21,349 bases of DNA. Source: CAYLYP01 sp964387795. Its GTDB lineage: Bacteria; Bacteroidota; Bacteroidia; Bacteroidales; UBA7960. The DNA lies in contig CAYLYP010000055.1 of assembly GCA_964387795.1 (NCBI GenBank), positions 1 through 21,349 of the forward strand, given 5' to 3'. Below the pieces are notes generated by a model. That model was not told the origin of the DNA and did no database searches. It worked only from the letters and a program-made list of their open reading frames with translations. The position numbers and the translations under genes are program-made. Positions 7,372-15,687 of this stretch are shown here, in pieces. Every line of letters begins with the position of its first letter. Within the stretch, counting starts at the first letter, position 1.

Positions 7372-8570
7372 ATGGACAAGGAAAACGACAATATACTTGA
7401 CCAGGTTACCAATTCGGAATATAAGTTTGGTTTTTATACTGACATCGATATGGAAACAGCCCCCAAAGGGCTGACAGAGGAAACGGTGCGTTTTATTTCA
7501 AAAAAGAAAAACGAACCGGATTTCATGCTCGAATTCAGGTTAAAAGCATTCCGCCATTGGCAAACATTGGTTGAGCCCACTTGGGCACATGTAAAGTATC
7601 CTAAAATCGATTTTCAGGATATTATTTACTATGCTGCTCCCCGGACAAAAGCTAAATATCAGAGCATGGATGAGGTAGATCCCGAATTGCTTGACACATT
7701 TGCAAAATTAGGGATCCCGCTCAACGAACAGAAGCATTTGGCAGGAGTTGCCGTGGACGCTGTGATGGATAGTGTTTCGGTAGCCACTACTTTCAGGGAT
7801 ACCTTAATGGAAAAAGGGATTATCTTTTGTTCCTTTAGTGAAGCTTTAAAGGAACACCCTGATTTGGTCAAGCAATATATGGGCTCGGTAGTGCCTTATA
7901 CGGATAACTTTTATGCTGCTTTAAACTCAGCAGTGTTCAGTGATGGATCATTTTGCTATATTCCAAAAGGAGTTCGCTGTCCGATGGAGCTATCCACTTA
8001 TTTCAGGATTAATGCTGCCAACACAGGTCAGTTTGAAAGGACATTGATAATAGCAGATGAAGGGAGCTATGTGAGCTATATGGAAGGCTGTACAGCCCCT
8101 ATCAGGGATGAGAACCAACTTCATGCTGCCATCGTGGAGATTATTGCCCATAAAGNNNNNNNNNNNNNNNNNNNNNNNNNNNNNNNNNNNNNNNNNNNNN
8201 NNNNNNNNNNNNNNNNNNNNNNNNNNNNNNNNNNNNNNNNNNNNNNNNNNNNNNNACTGTGAAACGTGCCACCAATGCAAGGAACTTTTCACAATGTGAT
8301 TCGCTCCTTCTTGGCGACCAATGCGGCGCACATACATTTCCATATATTGAAGTAGGGAACAAAACTTCGATTGTTGAACATGAAGCCACAACAAGCAAGA
8401 TCTCCGATGACCAATTGTTTTATTGTCTTCAGAGAGGCATAGGCACAGAAACAGCTATCGGGCTCATCGTAAATGGGTATGCCAAAGAGGTTTTAAACAA
8501 GCTCCCGATGGAATTTGCCGTTGAGGCACAAAAACTTCTATCCATAAGCCTTGAAGGCAGTGTGGGTTAA
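7372..8570 (+). CDS. sufB: SufB, Fe-S cluster assembly scaffold (interrupted by assembly gap)
   Basis: Subunit of the SufBC2D scaffold. The first 261 codons (7372-8155) run to EIIAHK. After the 100-N gap the sequence resumes in another frame with VKRATNARNFSQCDSLLLG (8256-8570), giving 104 more residues. Conserved features include the GCTAP motif before the gap and, after it, QCDSLLLG with the cysteine needed for cluster assembly in E. coli SufB, then CGAHTFPYIEV and VEHEATTSKI. SufB is about 480-495 residues, so roughly 115 residues (about 345 bp) are missing. To keep the frame the true gap length must equal 2 modulo 3. The apparent frameshift is thus an artefact of the placeholder Ns, and the gene is probably intact. 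ATG 7372 is 36 bp after the predicted transcription start. Confidence 0.95.
8156..8255. other. Assembly gap (100 N)
   Basis: A run of exactly 100 N, the usual placeholder for a gap of unknown size, lies inside sufB. From SufB length the real missing sequence is probably near 345 bp. Confidence 0.97.
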
Positions 8571-8594
8571 TAAAATTGTTACTGAATTAAACAA

Positions 8595-9365
8595 ATGAAT
8601 ACTATGCTTAGCATTAAGAACCTAAAAGTATCCATAAATGGAAAAAATATCCTTAATGGTTTTAACCTTGATGTAAAAGAGGGGGAAGTCCATGCCATAA
8701 TGGGGCCAAACGGGACAGGGAAAAGCACGCTTGCCAATGTGATTGCAGGTCGTGATATTTATGATATTGAAGGAGGGGAAATCATTTATAAAGGCAAGAA
8801 TCTTTTTGACATGGATCCTGAAATCAGGGCCAGGGAAGGTATATTCCTGGGATTCCAGTATCCGGTAGAAATTCCTGGTGTAAGTATCAGTAATTTTTTA
8901 CGTACTGCCATAAACGAAAAGCGCCAGTATCTTGGCAAAGAACCATTAAGCGGGGCAGAATTCCTCAAGCTGATGGAGGAAAAGAAAAAAGTTGTTGAAC
9001 TTCAAAGCAAATTGACAAACCGTTCGGTCAATGAAGGTTTCTCAGGGGGCGAAAAAAAGAAAAATGAGATTTTCCAGATGGCAATGCTTGAGCCATCTCT
9101 TGCTATACTTGATGAAACAGATTCAGGCCTTGATATCGATGCCCTTCGAATTGTAGCCAATGGGGTAAACCTGTTAAAGAAACCTGAAAATGCAACAATA
9201 GTGATAACACATTATCAGAGATTGTTAGATTATATCGTACCTGATTTTGTACATGTATTGTTTGATGGCCGGATCGTGAAGTCTGGTGGCAAGGAACTGG
9301 CATTGCTCCTGGAGGAAAAAGGCTATGAGTGGATTAAACAGGAAGCTAATGGCCATGCGGGCTGA
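8595..9365 (+). CDS. sufC: SufC, Fe-S assembly ATPase
   Basis: A 256-residue ABC-type ATPase that drives conformational change in the SufBCD scaffold. Walker A is GPNGTGKST (37-45), the Q-loop Gln is at 88 in GFQYP, the signature is FSGGEKKKNE (149-158), Walker B is LAILDE (169-174) followed by TDSGLD, and the switch His is at 206. The signature, with KKKNE after SGGE, and the ETDSGLDIDALR segment are characteristic of SufC rather than of transport ATPases. The start may be ATG 8595 or ATG 8604. It lies 24 bp after sufB and 28 bp before sufD. Confidence 0.97.
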   Translation: MNTMLSIKNLKVSINGKNILNGFNLDVKEGEVHAIMGPNGTGKSTLANVIAGRDIYDIEGGEIIYKGKNLFDMDPEIRAREGIFLGFQYPVEIPGVSISNFLRTAINEKRQYLGKEPLSGAEFLKLMEEKKKVVELQSKLTNRSVNEGFSGGEKKKNEIFQMAMLEPSLAILDETDSGLDIDALRIVANGVNLLKKPENATIVITHYQRLLDYIVPDFVHVLFDGRIVKSGGKELALLLEEKGYEWIKQEANGHAG

Positions 9366-9393
9366 TGCTTATTGATTAAATCAATTATTTAAA

Positions 9394-10806
9394 ATGATGG
9401 ACAATCAAAACCATGCTGTTTTATTGAAGGAAAGGATGCTGCAGGACTATCAGTCCCAGATGGGCAACCTTACAAAGAACAATACACAATATATTAGGCA
9501 GCTAAAGGATCAGGCAATCGGGCTTTTTAAAGAAAAAGGATTCCCATCCCCCAAGGCTGAGGATTGGCGTTTTACTGATCTCTCCAGCCTTCTGTCCCAT
9601 GATTTTCAATTTAACTTTGAAAACAAAAGCAAGCCTTTTGACATAAGCACCATATTCCGTTGTGAAGTATATGACCTTGATACCTTTAGTGTTGCTTTGT
9701 TGAATGGCTGGTATGTGTATAAGCATGCCCCCCTGGCAAAAATGCCCGATGGGACTATCATAGGCAGCCTTGCAAAGGCAATGGAAGTGTATCCTGAATT
9801 GGTAGATAAGTATTTTGGGAAGTCTGCTAATATGGAATCCAATCAACTGCTTGCCTTAAATACTGCTTTCAGCCAGGATGGTATTTTTATTTACGTGCCT
9901 GATAATGTGAAAGTAGATAAGGCAATACAGGCTATCAGCCTGGTTGATGAACAATACCCTAGCTTTGTTCAGCCGCGTAACCTGATAGTTTTAGGGAAAA
10001 ATAGTTCGCTGACTTATGTTCATTGCGAACACTCATTAACCCATAGTGTGAACCTGAACAACTGTACTACTGAATTTTACCTTGAAGAAGATGCGCAGCT
10101 TGAGCATTATGTGATCCAAAACAAGGGAAAAAACTCAGCACTTATCAATAATACCAGTTTTGCGCTTCAGGCCAGGAGTGTTGTAAAATCAAATACCATT
10201 ACACTAAATGGTGGTTTTACAAGAAATAATATAAGTGCCCAGATGCTTGGCCCCAATGCAGATTGCGATTTAAAAGGCCTTTATCTGGTTGACCGGGTAC
10301 AGCATGTTGACAATCATGTTTTTGTTGACCATATCAGTCCACAGTGTTCAAGCAACCAATTGTTTAAAGGGATACTTGATGATGAAGCCAGGGCAGTGTT
10401 TAGTGGCAAAATCCTTGTGCGCAAGGATGCACAGCAAACAAATGCTTTTCAAAGCAACAGGAATATCTTGTTAACTGATGATGCAAGGATTAACACCAAG
10501 CCATTTCTGGAAATCTATGCCGACGATGTAAAATGTTCGCATGGTGCAACAGTGGGGCAGCTTGACCCTGAGGCAATGTTTTACCTTCGTTCAAGAGGCC
10601 TTTGCGAGAGAAGCGCAAGGCAACTGCTTATGTATGCTTTTGCCGCTGAGGTTGTTAACCAAATATCCATCGAGCCCCTGCGCGAACGTATCAATGGCCT
10701 TGTTGACAAAAGGCTTAAAGGCGAACTTTCTATTTGTGATCAATGTGTATTGCATTGCAATAGCAAAGAGCCTACTGCCTTTGATATTGACATGAGCAAA
10801 ATATAA
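9394..10806 (+). CDS. sufD: SufD, Fe-S cluster assembly scaffold
   Basis: A 470-residue SufD, paralogous to SufB. The N-terminal helical part includes PSPKAEDWRFTDLS; the right-handed beta-helix core follows. The conserved motif DDVKCSHGATVGQLDPEAMFYLRSRG holds Cys381 and His383, equivalent to the region of E. coli SufD His360 that helps bind the nascent cluster at the SufB-SufD interface. The last 25 residues add a CDQCVLHC segment (Cys448, 451, 455), a potential metal-binding tail. ATG 9394 and ATG 9397 are adjacent, and the real start is not distinguishable. The gene lies 28 bp after sufC. Confidence 0.95.
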   Translation: MMDNQNHAVLLKERMLQDYQSQMGNLTKNNTQYIRQLKDQAIGLFKEKGFPSPKAEDWRFTDLSSLLSHDFQFNFENKSKPFDISTIFRCEVYDLDTFSVALLNGWYVYKHAPLAKMPDGTIIGSLAKAMEVYPELVDKYFGKSANMESNQLLALNTAFSQDGIFIYVPDNVKVDKAIQAISLVDEQYPSFVQPRNLIVLGKNSSLTYVHCEHSLTHSVNLNNCTTEFYLEEDAQLEHYVIQNKGKNSALINNTSFALQARSVVKSNTITLNGGFTRNNISAQMLGPNADCDLKGLYLVDRVQHVDNHVFVDHISPQCSSNQLFKGILDDEARAVFSGKILVRKDAQQTNAFQSNRNILLTDDARINTKPFLEIYADDVKCSHGATVGQLDPEAMFYLRSRGLCERSARQLLMYAFAAEVVNQISIEPLRERINGLVDKRLKGELSICDQCVLHCNSKEPTAFDIDMSKI

Positions 10807-10823
10807 ACCCCTAACAGCTTTGG

Positions 10824-10852
10824 ATTATTGAACAATAATACGGGCTTTTTTT
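10824..10852 (+). terminator. Weak intra-operon hairpin between sufD and sufS
   Basis: ATTATT-GAAC-AATAAT (10824-10839) forms a 6-bp stem with a 4-nt loop and is followed by ACGGGC and seven Ts. The AT-only stem makes it a weak terminator at best. It could cause partial read-through or processing between the scaffold genes and sufS. Confidence 0.35.
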
Positions 10853-10858
10853 AAAAAT

Positions 10859-12079
10859 ATGCTTTTTAACCAACAGCAACTAAGGAACGAATTCCCTGCT
10901 CTTCACCAATCAGTGAACGGGAAACCCCTTGTGTATTTTGATAATGCAGCAACCAATCAAAAACCAAAAGCAGTAATTGATAGGATTGTGCAATACTATG
11001 AAAAGGAAAATGCAAACATCCACAGAGGGGTGCATTATCTGAGCCAGATGGCCACAGAGGCTTATGAGGAAACCCGACAATACCTGCAGATGTTCCTGAA
11101 CGCTGCCCACTCCCATGAGATTATTTTTACAAGAGGGACTACCGAATCCATTAACCTTGTAGCTTCTTCCTTTGGAAAGAAATTCCTGAAACCCGGGGAT
11201 GAGGTGCTTATTACAGAGATGGAGCACCATTCAAATATCGTTCCCTGGCAAATGGTTTGTGAAGAGAAAGGTGCAACATTAAAGGCTATTCCCATTAGCC
11301 CTGAGGGTGAACTGGAGCTGGGTTCATTGGAAACATTGATTACCGATAAAACTAAAATTTTAGCCCTTACCCATGTGTCCAATGCATTGGGAACCATCAA
11401 CCCCATTAAGGAAATCATTGATATTGCCCATAAGCACGGTATCCCTGTTTTGATTGACGGGGCTCAGGCGGTATCTCATCTTAAGGTGGATGTTCAGGAT
11501 TTGGATTGTGATTTTTATTGCTTGTCTGGGCATAAGATATATGGTCCGATGGGCATTGGTGTGCTTTATGGTAAAGAAAAATGGCTTGAACAACTTCCTC
11601 CTTACCAGGGTGGGGGCGAAATGATCAAACAGGTGAGTATTCAAAAAACCACTTATGCTGATTTGCCTTTTAAGTTTGAAGCTGGAACGCCCAATGTGGG
11701 TGATGCTATGGGCCTTGAAGCTGCAATAAGGTTTGTTTCTTACATGCGCCTCGACAGTATTGAAGCCTCTGAACGCTATCTTCTTGAATATGCAACCCAA
11801 AAGCTTCTGGAACTTGGGAATGTGAGAATCATCGGAACGGCAAAAAATAAAGCAAGTGTTTTGTCTTTTCTGCTTAAAGACATCCATCCTTATGATACAG
11901 GGGTGCTGCTCGATAAGATGGGCATTGCAGTGAGGACAGGGCATCATTGCGCCCAGCCTGTAATGGATAAGCTGGGGATACCCGGCACGGTAAGGGCTTC
12001 TTTTGCCGTATATAACACCACTCAGGAAATTGACCTGATGGTTGAAGCCTTAAAAAAAATAACTCAAATGTTTTCCTGA
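10859..12079 (+). CDS. sufS: SufS, type II cysteine desulfurase
   Basis: A 406-residue PLP enzyme that removes sulfur from cysteine as an enzyme-bound persulfide for the SufBCD scaffold. The PLP lysine is Lys226 in CLSGHKIYGPMGIG. Asp200 and Gln203 (LIDGAQAVSH) contact the cofactor, and His123/His124 lie in MEHHSN. The catalytic Cys364 lies in RTGHHCAQPVMDKLG and a substrate-carboxylate Arg379 in VRASFAVYNT. The short loop around the active cysteine is typical of group II (SufS) enzymes, which need SufE for turnover; sufE lies two genes downstream. Confidence 0.96.
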   Translation: MLFNQQQLRNEFPALHQSVNGKPLVYFDNAATNQKPKAVIDRIVQYYEKENANIHRGVHYLSQMATEAYEETRQYLQMFLNAAHSHEIIFTRGTTESINLVASSFGKKFLKPGDEVLITEMEHHSNIVPWQMVCEEKGATLKAIPISPEGELELGSLETLITDKTKILALTHVSNALGTINPIKEIIDIAHKHGIPVLIDGAQAVSHLKVDVQDLDCDFYCLSGHKIYGPMGIGVLYGKEKWLEQLPPYQGGGEMIKQVSIQKTTYADLPFKFEAGTPNVGDAMGLEAAIRFVSYMRLDSIEASERYLLEYATQKLLELGNVRIIGTAKNKASVLSFLLKDIHPYDTGVLLDKMGIAVRTGHHCAQPVMDKLGIPGTVRASFAVYNTTQEIDLMVEALKKITQMFS

Positions 12080-12097
12080 CCTTAACCCTATCAAACA

Positions 12098-12580
12098 ATG
12101 GAATCGTCTAAAGTCTTTAATGAATATCTTAAGAAACTTTCAATCATTTTCCTGGCCTTCCTGGGAACACTGGTCTTTTTGGCTGCTGTTGCACTTTATA
12201 TCAGGCTCTCAGGGAAATATAATCTGATGCTGGATAAGAAAGAGGCCTATATCTTCTATTTAATCCCGGTCGTTTTTAACCTTATCCAATTGCCCCTGGC
12301 CTTTTTTATGCACAAGTATTTACTTAAAAGGATTTCGGTGGAGCAGACCCCCTTGCGTAAGTTACAGCAATACTTTTCGATGAGCATGTTACGAATGGCA
12401 TTAATACAGAGTGCCGGGACTATAAGCCTGATCTTTTTCCTGCTTTCGGGAAACAAAAACCTGCTTCTCATCTTTATGATGGCATTACTGTTTCTTTTGA
12501 TTGTAAGGCCTACAAAGGCTAAAATGCTTGAAGATATTCCTTTCAAAGATAAGGAACAGGAAGATATTGAAAATAACTAA
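12098..12580 (+). CDS. Four-helix membrane protein in suf operon, unknown function
   Basis: A 160-residue integral membrane protein with four predicted helices (about 14-36, 51-71, 98-117 and 120-137). The N-terminus is short and charged, and the C-terminal tail is acidic and lysine-rich (KDKEQEDIENN) and likely cytoplasmic. I recognise no domain and no metal-ligand pattern such as paired Cys or His. It lies 18 bp after sufS and 11 bp before sufE, so it belongs to the suf transcript. A role linked to cysteine, sulfur or iron supply is possible from context alone, and an unrelated passenger is equally possible. Confidence 0.8.
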   Translation: MESSKVFNEYLKKLSIIFLAFLGTLVFLAAVALYIRLSGKYNLMLDKKEAYIFYLIPVVFNLIQLPLAFFMHKYLLKRISVEQTPLRKLQQYFSMSMLRMALIQSAGTISLIFFLLSGNKNLLLIFMMALLFLLIVRPTKAKMLEDIPFKDKEQEDIENN

Positions 12581-12591
12581 CACTTTTTCTT

Positions 12592-13020
12592 ATGCAAATG
12601 GAAAGCATTGAGCAGGAAATCATTTCTGAATTCGAATATTTTGAGGATTGGATGGATAAGTATAACTATATCATCGAAGTAGGGAAATCAGTTCCCCTTA
12701 TCGATCCCCAGTACAAGAAAAACCAATACCTGATTGATGGTTGTCAGGCGCAGGTATGGGTTCATGCAGAATACAAAGATGGGAAAGTTTTTTTTACAGC
12801 CGACAGTGATGCATTGATAACAAAAGGCATCATTGGTATTTTAATACGTGTGTTGTCGGGGCAGGATCCTGATAGCATCATCAATGCCAAACTGGAGTTT
12901 ATAGACCAGATAGGCTTAAAGGAACATTTGTCCCCTACCCGAAACAACGGGCTTTTAAATATGATTAAGCAAATCAGGCTATATGCCCTTGCTTTTAAAA
13001 CCAAAAACCAGGACAGTTAA
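12592..13020 (+). CDS. sufE: SufE, sulfur acceptor for SufS
   Basis: A 142-residue SufE. It accepts persulfide sulfur from SufS and passes it to SufB. The acceptor cysteine is Cys51 in YLIDGCQAQVWV, the family's most conserved segment. FEDWMDKYNYIIEVGK near the start and the ITKGIIGILIRVLSGQ helix region also fit. The start may be ATG 12592 or ATG 12598. It lies 11 bp after the membrane gene and 11 bp before sufT. Confidence 0.95.
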   Translation: MQMESIEQEIISEFEYFEDWMDKYNYIIEVGKSVPLIDPQYKKNQYLIDGCQAQVWVHAEYKDGKVFFTADSDALITKGIIGILIRVLSGQDPDSIINAKLEFIDQIGLKEHLSPTRNNGLLNMIKQIRLYALAFKTKNQDS

Positions 13021-13031
13021 GCTTTGCAAAA

Positions 13032-13352
13032 ATGGCCAATATGAATTATCTTGAAACAGAGTCAAGGATTATCGATGCCTTGCGCAGTATATATGACCCC
13101 GAGATCCCTGTTAATATTTACGATTTGGGATTGATATATGAGATTAAGGTTTCTGGCCTGGGTGAAGCATATATTAAAATGACCCTTACCAGCCCCAATT
13201 GCCCCATCGCAGAGGATATGCCAATAAATGTCAGGGATGCTGTAGCCTCGGTGGAAGGCATTCAAAAGGTAGATGTGGAACTAACCTTTGAACCTGAATG
13301 GACAAAGGAAATGATGAGTGATGCCGCCAAGCTGGAGTTGGGCTTCTTTTAA
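13032..13352 (+). CDS. sufT: SufT/MIP18 (DUF59) Fe-S assembly factor
   Basis: A 106-residue protein made of one MIP18/DUF59 domain. The motif DPEIPVNIYDLGLIYEI and the TSPNCPIAEDMP loop, with Cys57, are diagnostic. The C-terminal segment KVDVELTFEPEWTKEMMSDAAKLELG is also typical. SufT-type proteins act as auxiliary maturation factors for Fe-S proteins. Membership in the operon, 11 bp after sufE, supports that role over the paralogous PaaD function in phenylacetate oxidation. Confidence 0.92.
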   Translation: MANMNYLETESRIIDALRSIYDPEIPVNIYDLGLIYEIKVSGLGEAYIKMTLTSPNCPIAEDMPINVRDAVASVEGIQKVDVELTFEPEWTKEMMSDAAKLELGFF

Positions 13353-13378
13353 CCTTACAATAAAGAAGCAATAATAAA

Positions 13379-14488
13379 ATGGATAAGCTTTCGACAGATG
13401 AAACCATGGCTGTTTTGCCCCTTAATCAATGGTTGCCCGGGGCAGAAAAGCCATTAATCATTGCAGGTCCCTGTAGTGCTGAAAGCCATGACCAGATATT
13501 GAACACAGCCCGTCAGCTTGCAGAACAAGGAAAAGCCAGGATATTCAGGGCAGGGGTATGGAAACCGCGCTCAAGGCCTAAAGGTTTTGAAGGCAAAGGT
13601 GAAGAAGCTTTAGGCTGGCTCAGGGAAGTAAAAGCTGAAACCGGACTGCTTACTGCCATTGAAGTAGCTACGCCACAACATGTTGAGCTAGCCCTTAAAT
13701 ACCAGATTGATGTATTATGGATTGGTGCAAGGACAAGCGTAAACCCTTTTTCTGTGCAGGAACTTGCCAATGCACTTAAAGATGTTGATGTCCCTGTTTT
13801 GGTGAAAAACCCTGTTAACCCGGATCTACAACTCTGGATAGGTGTGATGGAACGCTTTTATAATGCCGGGATCAATAAACTGATAGCTATACATAGGGGT
13901 TTTTACACTTTTGAAAAGACCCCTTTTCGCAATGCTCCCGTTTGGGAAATACCTATTGAGCTTAAGAGGCTATTCCCAAATCTTCCTTTGCTTTGTGACC
14001 CAAGCCATATTGCGGGCAATACCAATTTGCTCCATTCCATTTCGCAGAGGGCAATGGACTTAAATTATGACGGTTTAATGATTGAAACCCATTGTGACCC
14101 TAAGATTGCCCTTACGGATGCCAAACAACAAATCACCCCTGCTGAACTGGATGGGCTTATCAACAGCCTTACCTTTAGGGATTCAAACGCCCTTGATAAA
14201 TCTTTTACCACCCTTCAATACCTCCGGGACAACATCGATTTGCTGGATGAAGAGCTCCTCAGGATCCTTGCAAAGCGTCTTGATACAGTTGCGGAAATAG
14301 GCAAACATAAAAAACAGCAAAATATAACAATCCTACAGATTGAACGTTGGAATGCAATCCTGAAAAACAGGCTTGTCATGGGCGATAAGCTTGGCCTGAG
14401 GCCAGATTTCTTAAAAAAGATACTGGCATTGGTTCATCAGGAATCTATCCATATTCAAAACCAAATAATGAATATGGATGAAGATTAA
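13379..14488 (+). CDS. Bifunctional DAHP synthase / chorismate mutase
   Basis: A 369-residue fusion. Residues 1-265 are a type I-beta (KDO8P synthase-like) DAHP synthase, with IIAGPCSAES (27-36), RAGVWKPRSRPKGFEG, LVKNPVNPD, CDPSHIAGN (206-214) and the metal-site region IETHCDP (His238). Residues 278-360 form an AroQ-type chorismate mutase: LRDNIDLLDEELLRILAKR, the IGKHK segment and a final helix with HQESI. It condenses PEP with erythrose-4-phosphate and also makes prephenate; the mutase domain can serve as a feedback sensor in such fusions. It lies 26 bp after sufT with no terminator between, so it probably shares the suf transcript. Annotators may call it aroG- or pheB-like. Confidence 0.93.
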   Translation: MDKLSTDETMAVLPLNQWLPGAEKPLIIAGPCSAESHDQILNTARQLAEQGKARIFRAGVWKPRSRPKGFEGKGEEALGWLREVKAETGLLTAIEVATPQHVELALKYQIDVLWIGARTSVNPFSVQELANALKDVDVPVLVKNPVNPDLQLWIGVMERFYNAGINKLIAIHRGFYTFEKTPFRNAPVWEIPIELKRLFPNLPLLCDPSHIAGNTNLLHSISQRAMDLNYDGLMIETHCDPKIALTDAKQQITPAELDGLINSLTFRDSNALDKSFTTLQYLRDNIDLLDEELLRILAKRLDTVAEIGKHKKQQNITILQIERWNAILKNRLVMGDKLGLRPDFLKKILALVHQESIHIQNQIMNMDED

Positions 14489-14503
14489 ATGTTTTTCATC
14501 CAT
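14474..14503 (+). terminator. Hairpin overlapping the end of the DAHP synthase gene
   Basis: ATGGATGAA (14474-14482) pairs perfectly with TTCATCCAT (14495-14503) around a 12-nt loop that includes the stop codon. No T-tract follows, so this may be a weak terminator or an RNA 3'-end stabiliser. Confidence 0.35.
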
Positions 14504-14522
14504 AAATAATTGTTCCTTTATT

Positions 14523-14590
14523 GGTCGGATAGATTTCCATGTTTGCTATTTTTATTGATGTTTGTATTAATTTCGCAAACATTTTCATTT
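14523..14590 (+). repeat. Dispersed palindromic repeat, copy A
   Basis: It begins with GGTCGG and contains ATGTTTGC (14539-14546), 28 bp, then GCAAACAT (14575-14582), a perfect 8-bp inverted repeat. Copy C at 19495 shares the arms, the same 28-bp spacing and most of the interior; copy B at 16917 is degenerate. It lies in the 124-bp gap before thiL. Confidence 0.65.
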
Positions 14591-14612
14591 CATTTGATAA
14601 GTAAACTGCAAT

Positions 14613-15674
14613 ATGCATAACGATAAAGAACAAAAACCGGCATCGCTCTCACAGTTAGGGGAGTTTGGGCTCATTGACCTTTTAAACAGCAAAATCTCTT
14701 TGCAAAACCCAGAAACCATAAAAGGTATTGGTGATGATGCAGCAGTATTGGATTTTGGCCTTCAACAGACTATAATCACCAAAGACCTGCTTATCGAAGG
14801 GGTTCATTTTGACATGGTCTATACCCCCCTGAAACATCTGGGCTTTAAGTCAGTGGCCGTTAACCTCTCCGATTTATATGCAATGAATGCAATCCCCAAA
14901 CAAATACTTGTTGGTATTGCCATTTCGAGTAAATATACCCTTGAAGCTATTGAAGAGCTTTATGATGGGATGATGCTTGCCTGTAAAAAGTTTGGTGTTG
15001 ATTTGGTGGGTGGTGACACTACAAGCAGTTATGCAGGGATGTGTATATCTATCACTGCCGTGGGGGTAGCCTATCCAAACGAAGTGGTTTACAGGAATAC
15101 TGCCAATGAAAACGACCTTATCTGTGTATCGGGAGACCTGGGCGCAGCTTATGCAGGACTACTTTTATTAAAGAGGGAAAAAGAGGTGTATAAAGTAAAT
15201 CCCAATATGCAGCCCCAACTTGAAGAGTACGATTATGTCCTGGAGCGGCAGCTTAAACCGGAGCCACGCAGGGATATTACCCAACTCCTCAAAGATCTGG
15301 ATATCTTACCAACCTCAATGATTGATATCTCTGATGGCCTTGCTTCCGATATCATGCACATCTGCAAGCAATCCAACAAGGGTTGCAGCCTTTTTGAAGA
15401 CAAAATCCCCATTGACCATCAGACTTCAGCTACAGCCCTTGAATTTGGCATTGACCCAATTATCTGTGCTTTAAATGGCGGTGAGGATTATGAGTTGCTT
15501 TTTACAATTAAACAATCGGATTTTGAAAAGCTAAAAGAAAACCCTTTGATATCCGTAATTGGTTATATCACTGAGCAGAGCGCGGGGAACAACCTGATTA
15601 CCAAGGATGGGAAAGTTATTCCTCTGAATGCCCAGGGCTGGGATGCATTGAAGGACAAAGAAACGGATTTATAA
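14613..15674 (+). CDS. thiL: Thiamine-monophosphate kinase
   Basis: A 353-residue ATP-dependent kinase that converts thiamine monophosphate to thiamine pyrophosphate. Family motifs in order are LGEFGLIDLL near the N-terminus, KGIGDDAAVLD (37-47; metal and nucleotide binding), ITKDLLIEGVHFD (55-67), LGFKSVAVNLSDLYAMNA (76-93), VDLVGGDTTSS (129-139), SGDLGAAYAGL, MIDISDGLASD and the C-terminal NGGEDYELLFT. Length is normal (family about 320-360). ATG 14613 lies 22 bp after repeat copy A. It is followed 13 bp later by rnhA, so the two probably form an operon. Confidence 0.96.
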   Translation: MHNDKEQKPASLSQLGEFGLIDLLNSKISLQNPETIKGIGDDAAVLDFGLQQTIITKDLLIEGVHFDMVYTPLKHLGFKSVAVNLSDLYAMNAIPKQILVGIAISSKYTLEAIEELYDGMMLACKKFGVDLVGGDTTSSYAGMCISITAVGVAYPNEVVYRNTANENDLICVSGDLGAAYAGLLLLKREKEVYKVNPNMQPQLEEYDYVLERQLKPEPRRDITQLLKDLDILPTSMIDISDGLASDIMHICKQSNKGCSLFEDKIPIDHQTSATALEFGIDPIICALNGGEDYELLFTIKQSDFEKLKENPLISVIGYITEQSAGNNLITKDGKVIPLNAQGWDALKDKETDL

Positions 15675-15687
15675 TACCATCCTGCGA

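Noticed and set aside
8141..8398. Frames running through the N gap on the minus strand
   Set aside because: They are shadows of sufB extended artificially by the undefined bases.
11360..11947. 195-codon minus-strand frame inside sufS
   Set aside because: It is antisense to a clearly coding, fully conserved cysteine desulfurase and shows no domain of its own.
14540..14581. Repeat copy A as the thiL promoter
   Set aside because: TAATTTCG at 14568-14575 is near the -7 consensus, but the TTTG upstream is at the wrong spacing, and the same repeat occurs where no plus-strand gene follows.
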